A stretch of DNA of 64,000 bases from Lamellibrachia columna (lineage: Eukaryota; Annelida; Polychaeta; Sabellida; Siboglinidae), in contig OY759267.1 of assembly GCA_963662155.1 (NCBI GenBank), positions 12,151,623-12,215,622 of the forward strand, in the 5' to 3' direction. The position numbers were made by a program, and so were the translations under genes. Positions 20,871-32,282 of this stretch are shown here, piece after piece; the stretch's first letter is position 1; every line of letters starts with the position of its first letter. The notes beneath the pieces were generated by a model that saw nothing but the letters and a program-made list of their open reading frames with translations, was not told the origin of the DNA and made no database searches.

Positions 20871-21436
20871 TCCAAATAAGGTTTTGAATGTTGCATTCAA
20901 CAAACTCTGTTCTGCACATTTAAAAAAATCACCAATAGTTTGTTGCCAAAAACAAAGTTTTTTTCTCACTTTACAAAGAAAATTATTAAAAATAAAAAAT
21001 ACATCTTAACAAATACTCTAGTCATTATACAGTAGAATGTGTACTGAACATGGATTTGTAAGAATTATAATCATATATGTTTGTTACCATGGAAACGGGG
21101 GTCTGGCTGAAAAAAAGTTCAATATATTTTTTTACTCAGTGAGACCCATTCTATACTTTTGGCAGAAAAAATTGCACGATTTGCACAAATAAAAACATCC
21201 TATCTACCTGCCGCGTGTGGCCTTAAACAATTAAGAAAATACATGCATGCCAAATCTAAGCAAATATGCAACAGATCATTTACAAATTTGCAACATGTTA
21301 TTTCTTGACATGAAGGCAAAAGTATAAAATGTAGCTCATTTGCATATTGGTAACCACCAACTGAAGAGGGAGTTTTAATTGAACAAATCATTCATTTGTT
21401 TAACAAGTCTAATGTGTTGTGTGTGCGAAATAGTAA
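20871..21436. other. AT-rich, no gene seen
   Basis: No coding signal or repeat partner recognised between the hAT-like remnant and the tandem repeat that follows. Confidence 0.5.
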
Positions 21437-22760
21437 GTTTGTTCTAAGATATTGTAATAACATCGGCCTTGATGAATAATGTTGTGAGCGTTACATTTTG
21501 CTACAGACAAATGTGGTCAACACATGTCCTACCAATACTGGATGATTGCTATTTTTTTATCAAAGTAAAAAAAAATTATGTGTCAATGTATTATTTTCAA
21601 ACCCAATTGTATTATTTAGTTTTGTAACTTTTTTAGATATGTTGAATTGTTTTACTTTTAGTATCAAGCATTTGATTTTTAGTGATTATATTTTTTTCAA
21701 ATTAGACATATTTATAGGCATTTATTTAATTTTTTGCAAACATTATGTTTTGCATTATTTGTTGTCAAGTCAAGTTAAGTGTAGTGCTTTGTTATACATT
21801 TCAGTGAAGTACTAGTCGTCCAATACCAAGGTTGTTATATCATTATTAACCTGTATCTTACTGTGTGATTGGATGTGTTCTAAGTGCCAAATAGTCAGGT
21901 GTTTTAAGATATCGCAATATTTAATATTGATATAGATGAATATCATAAATAATGTTGCAGGTGTTATATTTTGTTATGCTAATTTGGTCAGAATAATTCA
22001 TATTGTTTTTTTTGTGCAATACTGGATGATTGCTTTTTTTACCAAAGAAGTACCAGGTAATACTTTTTACGTGTCAATGTATTATTTTTCAAACCCAACT
22101 ATATTATTGAGTGTTATAATTATCTTCTGTTTTTATACGTTGTATTGATTTACTTTTAATGTCAAGCATTTGATTTTGAGTTTGACTTTAATCATATTTG
22201 TTCACGTTAGACATATTTGCAGGCTTTTTTAGGTGTTGCACAGTTGCAAGCATTATGTTTTGTATTGTTTGTTTCATATGGTACAATCACAAGTGTTGTG
22301 CTAAACATTTTAGTGTAGTTGTCCAATACCAAGATTGTTATACACCCTGTATAATTATTAACTTGCATCTAACTGTGTGACTGGATGTGTTCTAAGTGCC
22401 AAATATTCAGGTGTCTTAAGATATCGCAATATTTAATATTGATATAGATTAATAATGTTGCAAGTGTTATATTTTTTTATGCTAATTTGGTCAGCATAAT
22501 TCATATTGTTTTTGTCCAATACTGGATGACTGCTGTTTTTATCAAAGAAGTAATCAGTATTTATGTGTCAATGTATTATTTTCAAACCCAACCGTATTAT
22601 TGAGTGTTATAATTATCTTCTATTTTTATGTGTTGTATTGTTTTACTACTAATGTCAAGCATTTGATTTTGAGTGTTAAAGTAATCACATTTGTCCATAT
22701 TAGACATATATACCGGCATATACTTAAGATTTGGCCAGCATTACTTCCATGTTTATATAC
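21437..22760 (+). repeat. Tandem repeat, about 490 bp, three diverged copies
   Basis: CAATACTGGATGA recurs at 21533, 22018 and 22518 (periods 485 and 500). Each unit also has GTGTCAATGTATTATTTT, CAAACCCAA, GTCAAGCATTTGATTTT or a close form, and AAGATAT.GTAAT-like starts near 21437, 21907 and 22417. Open frames inside (21546-21815, 21936-22148, 22198-22380) are hydrophobic AT-rich chance frames. Confidence 0.85.
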
Positions 22761-25257
22761 AGAATAAAGTTCCACAAACATTCATGTGTTGGCTCTTCAT
22801 TTATTACGTAGATTTGATCATATAATCATTTTCATATTTTTCATCATCGTGACATATTTTGGCGTCATCAAACGAATGCAAAGTTGAGACTACTGTACAG
22901 GCTATGATACCAACCTCCCTGCAAAACTGGCTTAACTGGAATTGGCTCGCCATAGAAAATTTATTTTTTTCAATAATGGCTGTGTTTGGCTCATTTGTCA
23001 TTGGTTTACCAGTGAAAAAAGGTAATTGGACCAATAATGGCTGCCATAGAAGCTAATGGCTTCCACGGAAGCTGTTCGCTCGCTTAAAGTAAATTTTTTT
23101 TAGAAAGTTCAAGACTAGGAAAAAATTATTTCTGGCTAAGGGCCTGGCCCCATTAGCATAAACATGGCAGCGGCAAGGCGCATTCACAGAAAAAAATATT
23201 CTTTCTCTTTTTCAAAGCGACTGTGTGCAAAAAATACTCAAGTAATTCTTTAAAAGTAACAGTGGATGAAAGACTAGTTCAGTAGCCTTTAAATAATGTA
23301 TACATGTTGGCAATTTCGTTTTTTAATGGTAAAAATTACATTAAAAGCGACCTACTTAACATTAGTGCAGATAACCGGCAACAGGCGGATTTGTTTGACA
23401 CGCCTAATGATGTGACGGAGTGGAGCTTCAGCTTACATTGAATACCAAGATATTCAACATGGATACTAGTCAGTATTGCAACAATGCCATCGAAGTCATT
23501 ATGTGCTGGCCGCGCGGTTTATAAAAAAATTATCAAATGAGTGGACTAGCATAGATGTGTATTATGTTGTCATGTACTGTTGTATGTCGAACTGAATAAA
23601 ATACATGTATACACGTACAGTTATGGAATAGATAAGGGATGAACATTTTTTTGCTATACCTACGATCTGATTGACCGACCACACTTTAATGGGAATCGAA
23701 AATAATAACCTGGATCTGAGCTACCGAACTCACGAGTTGACAAGGAGTGGAAAAGTTTATTAAACATTGAAAACGACAATTTTAATAATTGTTCCACCTC
23801 GTATTTCAACCGCCCTGAACAAAGAAATAATGACGCACATCTCCGGTACCACTTGACATTGATTCACTGTTTCATGTGCGGATGACGAATTCATATTTTT
23901 GCACACCGAGTTTTAGTCATGCATTTGGTATTATGATGCAATGGAAGCATGCCATTTCACCCCAGTTTATGTTGGTGTTGCCTACTAAGCTGCATTTATG
24001 ACTATACATCTAATTTTTATACATGGCATATTTGTGAATCTCAGTTGCAATTTTCAAACCGCCTAAAGTCGCACATGAAACCAGTGGCAGTACCGTGTCA
24101 TGGCCACTGCCACGGGCACAGCAAACTGCCATGGCACTGGCCTACGGTTATCGATGACATGTTGCAATTCAGCGGGCTGCAATCGCCATCCCCGGTGACG
24201 GGTGATACATGAACTCCGAATATTGGAGCCCGAACACTGCATTATAAAGAGGGTAGACTTTCCCAGTGAATCTAATAGAAGAAATTCATTGTCAAGACGA
24301 ACACTTGCAGGCAGCGAGCGATTTTAGCAATTGATGTGAGCGATAAATCGCTCCCTAGATTATCGATTTGCATGAGCAACAGGGAGCGAGAGCGATTGTT
24401 CGCATCAAACGTGACGCCATGGTGTCTGCTAGCGCATTTTAGCGCCAGCAATTTTTAAATGACCTAGCACTCGCAGACATATTTAACCTGTATTATCGCT
24501 CACCCGAAAGCAATTTTTTAAATACCTTTTATTATGCATTCCTTGTCCTTTTAGTGTGGAATACACTTTAGATAGACTGCCATTTGCAACACTTAATGTG
24601 GTCAGTAATAATGTTATTTTATTTTATTTCCTTGACAGCATTTCATAAAAAATAAGTTAATAAAATAATTGTGTTGTAAAGTCAGGCATGCACACTTTCA
24701 AATTTTTACAGTACTTCAGGAAAAGGCTCAAGTAGCAATGACAGGCAATTACACCACAATGTGTACTTAGACTTACAATAACGTACAAATGTAACTTAAC
24801 TCCAAAAATGTTTATCCCTGTTGTACATAATTATGAGGTGGTAGTTGTGATTCGTATGTTGTGTTTTGCTTTGTAGATAGTTTCACAACACAGCCAACAT
24901 ACTACACACTTGGGTTATAACACCTCACATATTTACCACAGATAAAATGTTTGTGCAGACATTTCAAATTTGTTTAGATATTTCATATATATTTCACTTA
25001 TACAGTAGATACATGTTCGATGTTCAAGTTGATCATTTATAAGTGTCACGAATATCACTAATGGATATCACCAATGGAATGGTTTAAAAAAAACTCAGGT
25101 TAGAAGGTGAATTAGAAACAGTGGCCTGGCTTGAAAGTCAGCTATGCCGGAATGGAGTAACAAGCCCAACGAGAAGAGCATTTCAGTTTCGACTGCAGCA
25201 ATGCCAGAACAGGTTAAAATCCTTAAAAAACCATAGTAGTTAATAAAGTGCTCTTAG
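22761..25257. other. No gene seen
   Basis: Mixed sequence. Near 24080-24145 there are imperfect copies of ATGGCCACTGCCACGG and GCCATGGCACTGGCC. Near 24315-24400 GAGCGAT/ATCGCTC words recur in both orientations. No open frame resembles a known protein. Confidence 0.4.
25252..25257. repeat. Target-site duplication (left)
   Basis: TCTTAG directly before the CAGGGTC terminus at 25258; the same six bases follow the other terminus at 27593-27598. Confidence 0.75.
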
Positions 25258-25415
25258 CAGGGTCATTACACCATGACAGAAACCAAATTCAAGGCTATTT
25301 CAAGGCTAAGGAAAGAAAACTTCAAGGCCATTTAAGGTAAAAAATGTAATACTGCAAACTGCATTCTGGAAACGGACAACATCTGTCACCAGTTACAGTA
25401 ATCACTGCAGGTCTT

Positions 25416-26300
25416 TCAGTGCTTGTGATTTGTTTGTCGCACTCTTTCGCATGGCATTGGATCGTGCACAATGCGCTGTGCAACAAGGGATTCCTCCTTC
25501 AGGTTCTCAACAGCCATGTGACTGTTGATTGAGAAACCACACTCGACAGTGGCTTGCCCATGAGAGAGGATGAGCAGTTTCTTTGTCACCATCCACAGCT
25601 TCTCATACTGTGTGCATCTGAGGTAGACTGCAAGGAATGTATCCAGTCTCTCATTGTCTGGGTTGAAATCCTTGAATGTGGTGGAGTTGACAGGAACTAC
25701 CTCATTCACAAAGGCTCTGAACTGCTGCTGGATAGCATTGCAATCCGCATCTCGGACTTGGTGCAGATCCGACAACTTGTGCAACTTCTCAACAAACACA
25801 TCAACCATGTTTGCAGCTGTTGTATGGCCAAGAAAGGCACTGGTGAAGTATCGGGTATGCACTGCATTTCTACCATCATCAAAGAACCTGATGTGTATGT
25901 CCATCTGTTTGTTTTGAGTGAAGCGGTTGAAGCTCTCATCAAAGAGGATGACAAAACTGTCAAGCAACCGCACGTGGTCCTTCAGTTGCTGGCTGAAATA
26001 TGGAGCTAGTCCATGGCAGATGATGTAGGCGCTCTTCTTCTCACCACAGCTGAACGACTTTGCGATGGCGCTCTCTGGGAACATAAGCTCAAACAGTCTG
26101 TCTGTTTCCATGCAGCTAACGTATGAGTAGTGAGATGACACGACTTTCATTGCCCACAGCACTTCTGCACGCCAGTGATCGTCGGTTGTCACATGACTTG
26201 CGATATATGCGGTGTTCATCGATGATTGAAGACGCGCAGGTGTTACAGGCATTGACGTGGTTGCACTTTTAGAAGGTGTAGGTTCTACAACACAGTACAA
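25416..26300 (-). pseudogene. hAT-like transposase main exon, centre deleted
   Basis: A 294-codon frame. The N-terminal part TTDDHWRAEVLWAMKVVSSH, MFPESAIAKSFSCGEKKSAY, LAPYFSQQLK and LFDESFNRFTQNKQMDIHIR matches the start of a hAT-like family widespread in invertebrates and fish. After SAFLGHTTAANMVDVFVEKL it jumps to the family's C-terminal end, VRDADCNAIQQQFRAFVNEV, then LSHGQATVECGFSIN and VENLKEESLVAQRIV, the hAT dimerisation-type region. I estimate about 300 residues, including the central catalytic part, are missing; the join is in frame. Upstream, TTTGTACTGTGTTGTAG at about 26290-26306 (read on -) is a plausible splice acceptor, so the ATG given is not necessarily the true start. With the centre gone it cannot transpose. 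Confidence 0.8.
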
Positions 26301-26550
26301 ACACTAGACAAATTGCTATCTCATTGAATATAATATTGTACACAGTATATACATGATTATCAATTATATATATACACCTATAAATAGTATAATTATGACA
26401 TGTCCAACAAAATATTATTTGTCAACCTATCCTGTCTGTATTATGTACATGAACCTAACTGATAATTATGTTTTCTTGTCAATCATGGACACCAGCCGGC
26501 GTTGACGCACGTTAGCAAACAGCTGGAACTATTCATGTAGTATGTATTGG

Positions 26551-26572
26551 CGCATTCGCTAGGTGGCGCCAC
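26551..26572 (+). promoter_or_regulatory. CTCF-core-like motif
   Basis: CATTCGCTAGGTGGCGCCAC contains CTAGGTGGCGCC, matching all 12 positions of the SYAGRKGGCRSY part of the CTCF consensus. It lies inside the hAT-like element's non-coding part. Binding is untested. Confidence 0.4.
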
Positions 26573-26624
26573 ATATTCACCTGCGCCATCGACAGAACGC
26601 CCGTCAACAACCGCATCGCAGCGA

Positions 26625-26890
26625 AATATCGCCCATTAACGCGGACACTTACATGCAATTGTCTTTGCTTATTGTCTGGTATTGCCGAATAATGTCGCTA
26701 TTGAGGTTCCCGCGCAGCTCATATTTTGTAGTTTCATATTATCAGCGTCTTTTTTGCCAGCGTTGTGGCTTCTAACGGCAGATTCTCCCATAGCTTTCAC
26801 ATCAAACGAAAGTTTGCATATCCGGCAATATGCCAAAAACATTTGTCAGATTTCGCGCGAGCCATTTGCTTAGGATGTTTAAGCCAGTCG
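26625..26890 (-). pseudogene. Second BED/TTF-like zinc-finger exon, frameshifted
   Basis: The - strand reads FQDDWLKHPKQMAR, then in another frame AYCRICKLSFDVKAMGESA and SHNAGKKDADNMKLQ, with CAGTSIATLFGNT after the finger. This parallels the finger exon at 27020-27270 (CRACKRVFDVKTMGESAL, SHSIGKKHVANMKR, SGTSISSFFRNTG) at roughly half identity. It has a CxxC pair and one His of the ligand set; the second His position reads Asp. It is either an old duplicate exon or a remnant of a related element nested here. Confidence 0.65.
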
Positions 26891-27008
26891 TCTTGAAACA
26901 GTCGTATGACCGACCGGCTTGATCAAGTTGATGATTTAATCAATTACAGAAATATTTTTTATTTATACGTGAAACATATTTAGTACATACCTGAACGATG
27001 TCCAGTAT

Positions 27009-27275
27009 TCCGAAAGAACGACGATATTGAAGTCCCCGAACTCGTTGCATGATTTATTCGCTTCATATTAGCGACGTGTTTCTTTCCAATGCTATGTGAC
27101 TCCGAAGGCGAAGTGCCGATTCCCCCATCGTCTTAACGTCGAACACACGCTTACATGCCCGGCAATGTGCAGAGAACACATCCTTCGGGTTACGCTCCAG
27201 CCAAGTATTATAGGCTGTTTTTTCAAGCCAACTGTCTTGAAATTTAGCCTTGCCCATCCTTCGAAAACAAATCAC
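27009..27275 (-). pseudogene. hAT-like transposase, zinc-finger first exon
   Basis: The - strand starts MGKAKFQDSWLEKTAYNTWL, followed by DVFSAHCRACKRVFDVKTMG with the CxxC pair, then SHSIGKKHVANM giving H-x5-H ligands in a shifted frame. A CTTCG duplication at about 27097-27106 makes the shift. The exon ends at TTCAG followed by GTATGT, a good splice donor near 27000, and the main transposase exon lies downstream at 25416-26300. The finger would bind the transposon ends. It is the first coding part of the element and retains its promoter-side terminus at 27592. Confidence 0.7.
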
Positions 27276-27592
27276 ATTCCACTCGACCAACAAACGCAAA
27301 TAATGTACTCGTAATGGCGCCAGTCCCGCGCTGCAGTGCGATGAAACGCTGATTGCCCAATAAGCGCACAGGTTATTTTTAAACGCTGGTTTTCTGACGC
27401 ACCAATAATGACTTGCCGACTGCCGCCCGCTGTTACTCAGCACCAAAAATGCGTCAATAATAATTTTAAATGACACATAAAATTCAAGACTTTTCAAGAC
27501 TACTTGGCAAAATTCAAGGATTTCAAGGCCTTGAATTAGGACCAATGAAATTCAAGGCTTTTCAAGACTTTCAAGGCCCCGTACGGACCCTG

Positions 27593-27598
27593 TCTTAG
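27593..27598. repeat. Target-site duplication (right)
   Basis: TCTTAG directly after the GGACCCTG terminus; pairs with 25252-25257. Confidence 0.75.
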
Positions 27599-27689
27599 AC
27601 AAATACATGGATGATGCTCACAAGGTGCCAGTTGCAGTTAAATATAAAAACAAGGACATGTATACAAAGTAAATTATATATTCAGTTAA

Positions 27690-28056
27690 AGTTATGCATT
27701 TTGGAATTTTTATGGTGGCAGTCTTAAAATATGAACTTATCCCCACATAAATGTGCTAGTGTCAACATTTTTACATTTCTGAACTTCACAAAGAGTGGTC
27801 TTTACAGTGATACTACACTACACTACACTACACTACACTACACTACACTACACTACACTACACTACACTACACTACACTACAATACATTCTTAAATGTAT
27901 GCATTTTGGAAATTGGCATAAAATTGGCAGATACTTTTCTTGACAGTGGCAACCTTTAAATATAAATATCTTCCCGTAGAATTAAGCTAGTCAAAATGTT
28001 TGCATTTCTTAACTTTTTAAAAAGAGTGGTCTATGCAATGACACTAACTTGCAGGA
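27690..28056 (+). repeat. Two copies of a 165-bp repeat
   Basis: Copy 1 (about 27690-27812) and copy 2 (about 27897-28056) share TATGCATTTTGGAA, TTGGCA, ATATCTTCCC, ATAA-TTAAGCTA-like sequence, AATGTTTGCATTTCT and AAAGAGTGGTCT. A third copy is at 29865-30012. Copies 2 and 3 end in ACTTGCAGGATATTTAA. Confidence 0.8.
27812..27882 (+). repeat. (ACTAC)n pentanucleotide microsatellite
   Basis: About 14 uninterrupted 5-bp units. It sits exactly where copies 2 and 3 of the 165-bp repeat have GACACTAAC or ATACTTCAC, so it grew inside the repeat unit. Confidence 0.95.
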
Positions 28057-28574
28057 TATTTAATATAATCAGTATTTAATACAGCATGAATTATAATACC
28101 TTTTACGCAATGTTCCTGCCTATGTACAGGGGCTAGACGGCCCACCCTTGTCGCTAGTCTGGAATGCATCGGAGCGGTGTCAGGTAACGGGACGCTAATG
28201 GTACACAGAACACATCTCCTTATTTGGTGTCACAGCACAAAGCAGCGAGGCGACATCACATCACTGCTAGAGAGACCCAGCCAGCAGACTTCAATCACTG
28301 GCCGCTCACGGAAGCAGTGTCTACATTGTCGCTCTTTTGTTAAGTTTTCCCACCCCCCTTCCCCAACTTCTCCTCCACAAGTGCTAATTTTGTTGGATCT
28401 ACAGTGGTGGTGGTTTCTGGGCCCCACATCTATTACGCTTAGCTAGTTAATTTTTGGCAATCCCATCGACAGATATGTTCAACTCTTTGTTACTAGGATA
28501 GGGGAATTGCTTTTTATATCTAGTTAGGTTATCGGCAATGCCCATTGTCATGCATATCACTGTTTTACTATGTG
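28057..28574. other. No gene seen
   Basis: GC-richer than its surroundings, with short frames on both strands (28177-28446 +, 28447-28644 -) that match nothing known. Confidence 0.4.
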
Positions 28575-29706
28575 ATTTAACAAGATTTAACAAGATTTGC
28601 CATCCAAGCCAAAGGCCCAGATGGCAAGTGGACAAGGAAGCCATTGGCTTATCGAGAGTCCAACAATGTTCATCTACTTATAACCCGCCCTCCTGAGATA
28701 TGTGTCAACCTTGTTTTTAAACATATTCACGCTGCTAGCAGTTACACAATCTGTAGACAATTTGTTCCATTCATTTATTGTCCTCTGTGAGAACGAGTGC
28801 TTCCTGATGTCCAATCTACATTGATCCTTTACTAATTTTACCTCATGTCCTCTAGTTCTGCTATCCTTCTTGAGTGAGAAAAACATATTTCTATCAATAT
28901 TTTCATACCCATTCAATATCTTAAAAACTTCAATCTGATCTCCTCTTAACCTCCTTGTCTCTAGAGTTGTTAAACCACATTCTTTCAGGCGTTCTTCATA
29001 ACTAAGATCTTTAAGTTCTGGAATCATTTTAGTTGCTCTCCTTTGTATGCGTTCAAGCGTATCTATATCCTTCTTACGATATGGTCTCCATGCTTGTATA
29101 CAGTATTCTAAATGAGGTCTAACTATTGCTTTATAAAGAGGTATAATTAACTTTTTTCCCTTGTATGTTGTTTCTTCTAATCAATCCAAGAATTTTATTA
29201 CCCTTTGAAGCTGCAATACCACACTGCTCTGAAACTTTCATATCAGCGCTTATTGTAACTCCCAAGTCCTTTTCTTTTACAGTAGTACCCAGAGCAGTAT
29301 CTCCCATTTTATAGTTTACATTCAAGTTCCCATGTCCTGTATGTAGGCATTTACATTTCCCAAAATTGAACAGCATCTGCCATTTCTCAGACCATTTCAC
29401 TAATCTGTCTAGATCGTTTTGTAAATGTTGTTTATCACCATCAGTATTAACCTTTCTAAACAGTTTTGTGTCATCCACAAATTTCAGTACGTTACTTGTT
29501 ATACTGTCGTCCAAGTCATTGATATAAATTAAGAATAATATAGGTCCTAATACTGATCCTTGAGGTACCCCACTCAAAACCGATTTCCAATTTGAAACTT
29601 CTCCATCTACTACAACTCGTTGTCTTCTGTCAGTCAGCCATTGTTCTATCCAGTCAGTTATGCTATCCCCGATACCATGGGCTTTTAATTTAAGTAGTAA
29701 TCTTAA
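28575..29706 (-). pseudogene. CR1-like LINE RT C-terminal half and 3' end (copy D)
   Basis: Same family as 6826-8279. On the - strand: KLKAHGIGDSITDWIEQWL, SGVPQGSVLGPILF, LKFVDDTKLFRKV (FADD has become FVDD; both Asp kept), WQMLFNFGKCKCLHTGHGN, EKDLGVTISADMKVSEQCG, then after a frameshift near 29160 the tail with RRATKMIPELKDLSYEERL, RLRGDQIEVFKILNGYE and KHSFSQRTINEWNKLS. The 3' UTR word GCCATTGGCTTATCGAGAG (read on +) and the terminal ATTTAACAAG tandem match copy A. The 5' end is truncated inside RT motif A. Confidence 0.9.
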
Positions 29707-29864
29707 TGTGTTATTAAAGGGCATTGCCATTTTACCAACCATATTTGTTTTGTTTTCTCTTGCTACATAAACTTAGCAATGTGCAGCAGGCCCCACCAAT
29801 ACACACCTAATCCAACAATGGCACTTTATGCATACGGTACAGTGAGTAAAAAAAAATGTTATGT

Positions 29865-30012
29865 TATGCATTTTGGAAATTGGCTTGAAATTGGCAAACA
29901 TTTAAATATTAATATCTTCCCACATAATTAAGCTACAGTCAAAATGTTTGCATTTCTGAACTTCTGAAAGAGAGGCCTTTACAATAATACTTCACTTGCA
30001 GGATATTTAACT
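29865..30012 (+). repeat. Third copy of the 165-bp repeat
   Basis: Matches 27897-28056 with small indels (TATGCATTTTGGAAATTGGC, AATATCTTCCCACATAATTA, ACTTGCAGGATATTTAAC). The LINE copy D and its flanks lie between copies 2 and 3. Confidence 0.8.
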
Positions 30013-30554
30013 TTTACAGTGTTATGATGTACACTCACATGTACATTGCTAGTGCTTTATGCATGCATAAAAATACCAATGCTGAATAAGTCAATGCAAA
30101 TTGGCTGTAATTAAACCAACTTATCTTTTATGGAGTTCCTGCATTATTTTGGCATGTTGATATACATCAATAAAACCAATATGAAAATAGAAGCATATAT
30201 GTTTGTCCTTTCTTTCATTCTCATTACACTCATCTTGCAGTTACCTGGCCATCACAGCAACTGTGTAAATAGGTAAAAACAGGTAAAATCAAGTACATTA
30301 TATGTTAGTGATTGTTTAAAGAAGAAACTATCGGTAAATAATGTACCACATTGACATTTAATCCATTAACACACTTCACAACGTACTGCACGTAGGTATA
30401 TATTTTACCTGGCAGGTATCCAGGTATATTATGTCCCAATCTCATGAATAAAACGGGAAGGTTTGCATTTTGGACTTGGCAACATGTGAAGTCTTCTTGC
30501 ATATCATTGTACTGAAGTTCTACGAAGATTGACATATGAAGTCACTATACATCA
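30013..30554. other. No gene seen
   Basis: AT-rich. GCAACTGTGTAAATAGGTAA at 30256-30276 resembles the end of the CR1-like fragment at 11517-11565 and may be a tiny LINE 3' remnant, but it is too short to be sure. Confidence 0.35.
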
Positions 30555-30574
30555 GATGTCGCAGGTAAGTACTC

Positions 30575-30835
30575 AGGTAAAGAAATCAAGTGGTGTTGGG
30601 TTGTCTGGGAGGTCAACGTGTAGTTGTCGCTCACCCATAGATGGAGCACAGACTGGGCCGTCGCCATCTTATTTACACCAGCCGACGTAAGTGTCGGTGG
30701 CTACATCGCGATCGCGGTCAGAATTTACCAAATTTACCGGCTGGCCATAGACATCGTCGGGTCCAAACCCTTCAAACTCTATAGTATCATCATCCGACTC
30801 AATTTCAGTGAAATGCGCATCAAAGAATCGTTACA
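30575..30835 (-). pseudogene. piggyBac-like transposase N-terminal remnant
   Basis: The - strand reads EIESDDDTIEFEGFGPDDVY, then VNSDRDRDVATDTYVGW, a stop, and in a shifted frame HVDLPDNPTPLDFFT. An acidic leader with EGFGPDD followed by a PLDFF-type start of the DDE domain is the layout of piggyBac-like transposases (PGBD4-type). Two frame breaks and the absence of any further DDE-domain sequence show that it is a dead fragment. The assignment rests on short motifs only. Confidence 0.45.
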
Positions 30836-31180
30836 AATTCACATTTTTAAATGCCTTCGGTGGTGGTTGTATAACTGACTTCGGTGGTCAATGCATGATC
30901 AAATATTGCGCGGGCATATCGATGTGAAACATTGTTTATACATGTTCCTGGTATCGGGGCCATAATGTGCTAATGTATTCATGTGGAATTGTGGGTGGGG
31001 TTCCCGCAGAATGACGACAGAAGTGCAGGGTTACCCGGAAATCACGATGTTGTTCCTTGGTGAATTTTTTTAACTTTGTCATGCAATTGGCGAGAGGATG
31101 GAGGTCACGCCCATGATCACCATGGGCGTGATCATGGGTGGCGGCACTGCTATTGCAATTATGTATTTCTGTGTTTTAAT

Positions 31181-31182
31181 CG

Positions 31183-31234
<52 letters not shown>
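31181..31234. repeat. (CGTG)n microsatellite
   Basis: About 13 tetranucleotide units; translations such as RACVRACVRA are artefacts. A longer run of the same tetranucleotide is at 39411-39485. Confidence 0.95.
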
Positions 31235-32282
31235 TTCGTACGTGCTCGCTCGTATTTTTTGTGTGTGCTATATATGACATGATTCTTAGATTAGTTTTAT
31301 TCATATTATCATCATATTGTGTGTATGTGTATATATACATAATTATAAATAATTATATATATATACATATAATTTATATATATATATATATATATATACA
31401 TACATATATATGTACATATATATATATATTATGCAAAATAACAACACAAGTCCAGATTAAGGAGCATGAAATTAGGCAAGCATACACCATCAAAATAAGA
31501 TACATCCAATAATCTCAGCAAGCATGCCGGCCCCCAAAAGGTGTTTACACATAATTAGTAAATCATGCCTATCAGCTACCCACTACCAGTACTATCTGTA
31601 CCACTACTGACTTATATACAATTCACATGGTATCGGTGGGGGTCACTCCGCCGTGAATTAACCATACACATATATGTACAAACAGAAAGGCTGGGGTACT
31701 CGATCCCCTAGCCAAACATGGTAAATGAAAAAAGTGGGCTAACCACCCAACATTCTTGAACAATTCATAATGAACATTATGGAAACACAACACACAATGT
31801 ATAAAGGTGTTACATATCTAGCCATTAGTCAACCAATAACTACTAACCCATCTGACCGAGAGGTAGGGCCAAACAGCCACACAAATGTACTCGTAAAAAG
31901 TACCCGCACTAAAAACCCTGTGTACACTACTGAAAACTCAGTGGAGGGAAAAGCGTTAATACAAAACCTCGTGTACCAAACTATAACGGGGTTAACCTTC
32001 AAAAAATTCAAAAACTTTGTGAACTACCTCTCTGTCTTCAGTGTTTCACAGTGTATCCCTACATAATGCACCACTTGATTTATTAGATAACACTGGGTAA
32101 CAACTGTTAACACAATATTAGGGAGGGAGGTTGGGATTTTTCAAACGGATCGGAATAAACCGAACAACAAAACTGATCTTGCAATAAAATCAACAAATTC
32201 AGCGATAACGAATAATCAGTAACAATAGAAATTCGAAAATATTTGATATTGTGTGCATGTGCGTGTGTGTGTGCGTGCGTAA
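31235..32282. other. TA-rich tract and unassigned sequence
   Basis: 31320-31430 is TA-rich. 31650-31730 contains a hairpin with arms GGCTGGGG and CCCCTAGCC around TACTCGAT. A 98-codon + frame at 31770-32066 matches no known family. No gene is assigned. Confidence 0.4.

Larger units (their letters stand above)
25258..27592 (-). mobile_element. hAT-like DNA transposon, internally deleted, 2335 bp
   Basis: Left end CAGGGTCATTACACC at 25258 and right end reading CAGGGTCCGTACGGGG on the - strand up to 27592. Seven terminal bases are identical (with a further TAC in register) and the ends are flanked by TCTTAG on both sides. Subterminal regions are packed with TTCAAGG/CCTTGAA words at both ends, a typical transposase-binding layout. 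The element carries zinc-finger exons and a transposase exon on the - strand. hAT elements usually make 8-bp duplications (5-8 bp are reported); here six bases match exactly and the neighbours do not. Confidence 0.85.
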
